Positions 4,695-7,757 of a DNA stretch of 7,757 nt are shown piece after piece. The position numbers and the translations under genes were made by a program. Each line of letters starts with the position of its first letter. Positions within the stretch are counted from its first letter, which is position 1. The DNA comes from Verrucomicrobia bacterium UBA1629 (GTDB taxonomy: Bacteria; Verrucomicrobiota; Kiritimatiellia; RFP12; UBA1067). Under the pieces are notes generated by a model, which saw only the letters and a program-made list of their open reading frames with translations, had not been told where the DNA came from and did not search any database. The stretch covers positions 1 to 7,757 of the forward strand of contig DCMF01000008.1 in assembly GCA_002321305.1 (NCBI GenBank), read 5' to 3'.

Positions 4695-6469
4695 CAGGCC
4701 TTTTCGATCTTCTCGACGAGCGCCGCCTTCAGCGTCTCGAACTCGGGCGAAGCCATCGCCTTGTCGTTCCAGTCGATGAAGGTCTGCTGCAGGTCCATGA
4801 AGAACGCGCGCGCCTTGTCCTTCTCCGTGAAGGCGTAGGTCGCGAGCAGCGCCTTCTCCACGACGTCGAACATGATGCGCTGGCGCGCGACGGGCGTCGT
4901 CGCGTCCGCCTCGCTGAAGGCGTTCTGCTGCAGGTACACCGCGTCAAGGAACTCGGCCTTCAGGTACGTCGTGAAGTCCTCGAGGGACGTGCCCTCCTCG
5001 CCGACGACCTTCATCATCTGGCCGACCTCGTTGCCCTTGCGCAGGATCGCGCGCGCCCGTTCGACGCGGCCCTGCTCGATGACCGAGTTGTAGTGGCTCC
5101 ACGAGTCGAGCGGGTCGATCGCCGGATAGCGGCGCGCGTCCGACCGCGCACGCGAAAGGCCGTGGAAGCCGCCGACGACCTTCAGCGTCGCCTGCGTCAC
5201 CGGCTCGTCGAAGTTGCCGCCCGCCGGCGAGACCGTGCCGCCGATCGTGACCGAGCCCGTCGCGCCGTTCCGGAGGCGCACGCGTCCCGCGCGCTCGTAG
5301 AACGCCGCGATGCGCGACTCCAGGTAGGCAGGGAACGCCTCCTCGCCCGGAATCTCCTCCAGGCGGCCCGACAGCTCGCGCATCGCCTGCGCCCAGCGCG
5401 AGGTCGAGTCCGCGAGGACGAGCACGTTGAGCCCCATCTGGCGGAAGTATTCCGCGAGCGTGACGGCCGTGTAGACGGACGCCTCGCGCGACGCGACCGG
5501 CATCGACGACGTGTTGCAGATGATGACCGTGCGCTTCATGAGCGACTGGCCCGTCTTCGGATCGACGATCTCCGGGAACTCCTTCAGCGTCTCGACGACC
5601 TCGCCCGCGCGCTCGCCGCACGCGGCGGAGATCACGACGTCGACCTTCGCGTAGCGCGCCGTCGTCTGCTGCAGGACCGTCTTGCCCGCGCCGAACGGAC
5701 CCGGAATGCAGTACGTGCCGCCGACGGCGACGGGGAAGAACGTGTCGATCGTGCGCACCGTCGTCTCCAGCGTCTCCTCCGGGGCAAGGCGCTCGACGAA
5801 GCACTTGATCGGCACCTTCACCGGCCAGCGCTGGAGCATCGTGACGGGGATAGGTTCGGAAACTTTGGCGGTTTGGGACGTTTCAGCGGGAATGAGTTCG
5901 GCGATCGTCTCGGTGACCGTGTAGTCGCCGGCGGGGGCGACCGTCTTCACGGTGTAGACGCCGCGAAACGCGAACGGCACCATGATCTTGTGGCCCGGCA
6001 TCGTCTTGTTGTCGAAGATGCCCTCCGTGACCCAGCCGAGGTAGTCGCCCGCGCGCACGCGGTCGCCGGGCTTCGCGAGCGGATGGAAGTCCCACTTCCG
6101 GTCGCGCGGCAGGCCCGGCAGGTAAAGCCCGCGCTGGAGGAAGAACGCCGCGTCCTTCGAGATCTTTCCGGCTTCCTTCGCGAGGTCGGCGAGCGGGTTC
6201 TGCAGGCCGTCGTAGACCTGCGCGAGCAGGCCCGGCCCCAGTTCCGCCGCGAGCAGTTCGCCCGTGAACTCGACGTCCGTGCCGACCTCGAGGTCCGTCG
6301 TGGACTCGAAGACCTGCAGGTCGCAGCGTTCGCCGCGCACGCGCACGATCTCGGCCATCAGCCGCTTGTCGCCCAGCTTCGCGTAGCCGACCTCGTTCTG
6401 CGCCACCGCGCCGTCGAAGCGGACGGTGATCATGTTTCCGTTGACACCCGTGATTTTGCCTGTCGTCAT
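4694..6469 (-). CDS. atpA: V/A-type ATPase catalytic subunit A
   Basis: This 591-residue protein is the nucleotide-hydrolysing subunit of the cytoplasmic A3B3 head of a V/A-type ATPase, which couples ATP to H+ or Na+ transport. The N-terminal beta-barrel is at about 1-70, followed by the non-homologous bulge region typical of A subunits (about 110-190). Walker A is GPFGAGKT (257-264). The catalytic glutamate lies in CGERAGE (284-290), where AGE replaces the GNE common in archaeal and eukaryotic versions. Walker B is VLVLADSTSRWA (349-360), followed by EEIPGEEAFPAYL (371-383). The length is normal and the protein looks intact. It follows atpE and the DUF2764 gene, but the spacer is 124 nt. No SD precedes ATG 6469; the leader there is pyrimidine-rich (CTTTTCTCCTT). 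No atpB follows. Whether the enzyme acts as pump or synthase, and which ion it moves, cannot be read from this subunit. Confidence 0.97.
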   Translation of the reverse strand: MTTGKITGVNGNMITVRFDGAVAQNEVGYAKLGDKRLMAEIVRVRGERCDLQVFESTTDLEVGTDVEFTGELLAAELGPGLLAQVYDGLQNPLADLAKEAGKISKDAAFFLQRGLYLPGLPRDRKWDFHPLAKPGDRVRAGDYLGWVTEGIFDNKTMPGHKIMVPFAFRGVYTVKTVAPAGDYTVTETIAELIPAETSQTAKVSEPIPVTMLQRWPVKVPIKCFVERLAPEETLETTVRTIDTFFPVAVGGTYCIPGPFGAGKTVLQQTTARYAKVDVVISAACGERAGEVVETLKEFPEIVDPKTGQSLMKRTVIICNTSSMPVASREASVYTAVTLAEYFRQMGLNVLVLADSTSRWAQAMRELSGRLEEIPGEEAFPAYLESRIAAFYERAGRVRLRNGATGSVTIGGTVSPAGGNFDEPVTQATLKVVGGFHGLSRARSDARRYPAIDPLDSWSHYNSVIEQGRVERARAILRKGNEVGQMMKVVGEEGTSLEDFTTYLKAEFLDAVYLQQNAFSEADATTPVARQRIMFDVVEKALLATYAFTEKDKARAFFMDLQQTFIDWNDKAMASPEFETLKAALVEKIEKA

Positions 6470-6510
6470 AAGGAGAAAAGGTTTAGTTTAGGTTAAATTC
6501 GTTTCTTTGA

Positions 6511-6569
6511 CTTGGGGGACACGGGAGGCGCGAGAGACAAGAGTCTCAAGTCGCTCCTGTCCCCTCAAG
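6511..6569 (-). promoter_or_regulatory. Large imperfect dyad in the DUF2764-atpA spacer
   Basis: The outer arms CTTGGGGGACA (6511-6521) and TGTCCCC-T-CAAG (6558-6569) pair over 11 bp with one bulged base. Inside, GGAG-CG pairs with CG-CTCC, and a terminal hairpin GAGAC/GTCTC (6534-6538 with 6543-6547) has a 4-nt loop. In the operon RNA this ends 41 nt before the atpA start. It has no T run after it, so it is more likely an RNA-processing, stability or translation-control element than a terminator. A mobile palindromic repeat is another possibility. Confidence 0.45.
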
Positions 6570-6583
6570 CCCCTCCTGTCACA
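6546..6583. repeat. 19-bp tandem repeat, two copies plus a partial third
   Basis: Units TCAAGTCGCTCCTGTCCCC (6546-6564) and TCAAGCCCCTCCTGTCACA (6565-6583) match at 15 of 19 positions. TCAAGCCCC recurs at 6594-6602, overlapping the DUF2764 stop codon. The first unit forms the right side of the dyad at 6511-6569. Confidence 0.5.
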
Positions 6584-6593
6584 CACGCTCATT

Positions 6594-7046
6594 TCAAGCC
6601 CCTTCGATCCGCGTTTCGGCGGTCAGCCGGTCGAACGCGGCATTGCCGGCGTCGGTCGAGATCTTCGCCCGCCGCAGCGCGATCCGGAGGCGAATCGCAT
6701 ACGTCGCGAGCGCGCCCCTGCCCAGCGGGCTCGTCGGCGGCGTCAGTTCCCCGGCGGCGTCCCACCAGACACGATCCAGCAGCTCGTCGCGCTTCAGGAC
6801 GTCCCGCTCCTGAAAGCACGCGAGGACGCGGCTCTTCCAGTAGAGCGAACAGCCGTCCGCCGCATGGCGGAACTTCGCGTCGCCGCCGCGCGCCTCGACG
6901 AGCGCGTTCCTGAGCTGCGTCTCGAGGTCCGTCCATGCGGACGGGATCTCGACGTCGGCAAGCGACGCGAACTTCTCCCACGTGATCGCGGGCGGCTCGC
7001 CGAACCGCAGCGCCGGAAGGCTCGCGACGATGTAGTCGGTGCTCAT
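6594..7046 (-). CDS. DUF2764 family protein of the V-type ATPase operon
   Basis: The 150-residue product begins MSTDYIVASLPALRFGEPPAIT, matching the conserved N-terminus of DUF2764 proteins. These are encoded between atpE and atpA in bacterial V-type ATPase operons and are thought to take the place of subunit C, linking stalk and head. The rest is mainly helical: a charged helix at about 40-55, WWD at 94-96, and an Arg/Leu/Ala-rich helix at about 110-128 (YAIRLRIALRRAKIS). There is no signal peptide or membrane segment. As I recall, several relatives are clearly longer, so this may be a short form; no frameshift is obvious. Its ATG overlaps the atpE stop by four bases (ATGA) and no SD is seen, so translation is probably coupled to atpE. 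Confidence 0.85.
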   Translation of the reverse strand: MSTDYIVASLPALRFGEPPAITWEKFASLADVEIPSAWTDLETQLRNALVEARGGDAKFRHAADGCSLYWKSRVLACFQERDVLKRDELLDRVWWDAAGELTPPTSPLGRGALATYAIRLRIALRRAKISTDAGNAAFDRLTAETRIEGA

Positions 7047-7609
7047 TGGAGAAGCGCGGCCAGGTCGGGACGCAGACGCTTGGCGAGTTCGGCGGCGATG
7101 ACCTCGCCCGTGAAGGCGTGCTCGACGCGCCCGCCGTCCAGCCGCACGGAGAAGCCCGTGCCGAGCGCCTCGTCCGTGACGAGCGTGAAGTCCTTCAGCG
7201 CGGCGGCCTGCGCCTTGAGCGCGGCGGCGAGCTTCGCGCCCGCGACGATCTCGCCCGGCCCCGTCAGGTCGCGGATCGCGGCGGCGACGAGATCCGTCGC
7301 CGTCTTCCCGTCCGCCAGCGCGGCCTCGACGTCCTTCGCGAGCAGCCGCTCCAGCAGCGCCGTCACCGACTCCTTCACGCCCAGCACGACGTCGCGCGCG
7401 GCCTGTTTCACCGTCTCCGCCGCGCGTGCCTGATAGTCGGCGGCGGCCTTTTCGGCGGACGCCTTCGCCTGCGCGGCGGCGGCCTCGGCCTCCTTCACGA
7501 TCGCCGCGGCCTTCGCCTGGGCGTCACCGACGATGCGCGCGGCCTCGGCGTTCGCCTTCTCGACGCCGTCGCGGTTGATTTTCTCCAGCAGTCCCTGCAG
7601 GTCTTCCAT
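7043..7609 (-). CDS. atpE: V/A-type ATPase peripheral stalk subunit E
   Basis: The 188-residue product is the E subunit, which forms the peripheral stalk holding the A3B3 head against rotation. Residues 10-75 are a long Ala/Lys/Glu-rich helix of coiled-coil type, and residues 76-188 form the smaller globular part that contacts the head, with VTDEALGTGFSVRLDGGR (144-161) matching the family's conserved GG region. It is cytoplasmic and has no signal peptide. ATG 7609 is chosen because AGGAG (7618-7622) lies 8 nt upstream; an in-frame GTG at 7618 would sit too close to the SD. It is the first gene after a strong promoter and overlaps DUF2764 by ATGA. The partner subunit G is not in the window. 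Confidence 0.9.
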   Translation of the reverse strand: MEDLQGLLEKINRDGVEKANAEAARIVGDAQAKAAAIVKEAEAAAAQAKASAEKAAADYQARAAETVKQAARDVVLGVKESVTALLERLLAKDVEAALADGKTATDLVAAAIRDLTGPGEIVAGAKLAAALKAQAAALKDFTLVTDEALGTGFSVRLDGGRVEHAFTGEVIAAELAKRLRPDLAALLQ

Positions 7610-7617
7610 TCGTGGCA

Positions 7618-7628
7618 CTCCTCTCCTT
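7618..7628 (-). promoter_or_regulatory. Tandem SD of atpE
   Basis: The minus strand carries AAGGAGAGGAG, two overlapping SD cores. The nearer one is 8 nt from ATG 7609, which decides the start. The whole 11-mer can pair with the leader just before atpA (CTTTTCTCCTT, 6470-6480), with two G-U pairs. Confidence 0.75.
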
Positions 7629-7641
7629 GAAATTGGGCGCG

Positions 7642-7670
7642 ATTATATCCTTTTGTTGCGCGCAGGTCAA
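7642..7670 (-). promoter_or_regulatory. Near-consensus sigma70 promoter of the V-type ATPase operon
   Basis: On the minus strand TTGACC (7665-7670) is followed after exactly 17 nt by a perfect TATAAT (7642-7647). Transcription would start near 7635, giving a leader of about 26 nt before atpE ATG 7609. This is the strongest promoter in the window and fits constitutive high expression. It marks atpE as the first gene of the transcript. Confidence 0.85.
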
Positions 7671-7700
7671 GGGCGGCGCGAATCCGGGACAGGGCTTCGC

Positions 7701-7757
7701 ATGAAAAGGAGAACGATCACTGCGCGACAGTCGCACTCGCGTCTTTGTTCGGCGGCT
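7701..7757 (+). other. Possible start of a plus-strand gene cut by the window edge
   Basis: An ATG at 7701 opens 19 codons to the window end (MKRRTITARQ...). Only a weak GGGACAGGG lies upstream. The fragment is basic and polar and resembles no family I know. It may be a divergent gene or just intergenic sequence. Confidence 0.15.

Noticed and set aside
3178..4779. Long plus-strand open frame opposite the AAA/nuclease gene
   Set aside because: Arg/Glu/Leu-rich shadow. The minus strand carries conserved family motifs along the whole length.
5093..6496. Long plus-strand open frame opposite atpA
   Set aside because: Arg/Asp-rich translation without motifs. The opposite strand encodes an intact ATPase subunit with Walker A and B.
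7610..7618. GTG start at 7618 for atpE
   Set aside because: Only 4 nt separate it from AAGGAG, while ATG 7609 has AGGAG at 8 nt and begins with the usual MEDLQ-type N-terminus.

Overview
The window is GC-rich and gene-dense. It uses clear Shine-Dalgarno (SD) and sigma70-type promoter signals, so it is bacterial. Three genes on the minus strand at the right end form the start of a bacterial V/A-type ATPase operon in the order E, DUF2764, A. That order is known from Chlamydiae, Bacteroidetes and Spirochaetes. With the high GC content, the good SD sites and an AAA-ATPase_like/PD-(D/E)XK gene (a family common in gut anaerobes), I favour a PVC-group anaerobe such as Kiritimatiellae/Verrucomicrobiota or Lentisphaerae. 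This is an inference; no taxonomic marker gene is present.

Layout, left to right. 3-79 (minus): tRNA-Arg(ACG) with encoded CCA and its own extended -10 promoter. 273-743 (minus): a secreted Pro/Gly/Val-rich protein, with a 13-bp perfect stem-loop downstream and a good promoter upstream. 744-1000: a divergent control region holding that promoter, a plus-strand promoter, and four 11-bp-spaced direct repeats reminiscent of a Pho box. 1001-1099 (plus): a 32-residue single-helix membrane peptide. 1113-2795 (plus): a Na+/phosphate cotransporter with a PhoU-like C-terminal domain, 13 nt behind the peptide gene. 2938-4539 (minus): an AAA-ATPase_like protein with a C-terminal PD-(D/E)XK nuclease-like domain, apparently on a leaderless transcript. 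4694-6469, 6594-7046 and 7043-7609 (minus): V-type ATPase subunit A, the DUF2764 protein and subunit E, driven by a near-consensus promoter at 7642-7670.

The ATPase cluster is the most informative part. E and DUF2764 overlap by ATGA. DUF2764 and A are separated by a 124-nt spacer with an elaborate dyad and a 19-nt tandem repeat. After A the expected atpB is absent. In its place are a possible terminator, an orphan SD-like sequence, a 25-codon frame coupled to the atpA stop, and then the unrelated AAA/nuclease gene. The operon is therefore either naturally split here or was broken by rearrangement.

The phosphate transporter unit looks self-contained: 11-bp repeats, promoter, membrane micropeptide, transporter. 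It may be phosphate-regulated. No CRISPR array, insertion sequence or rRNA is visible.
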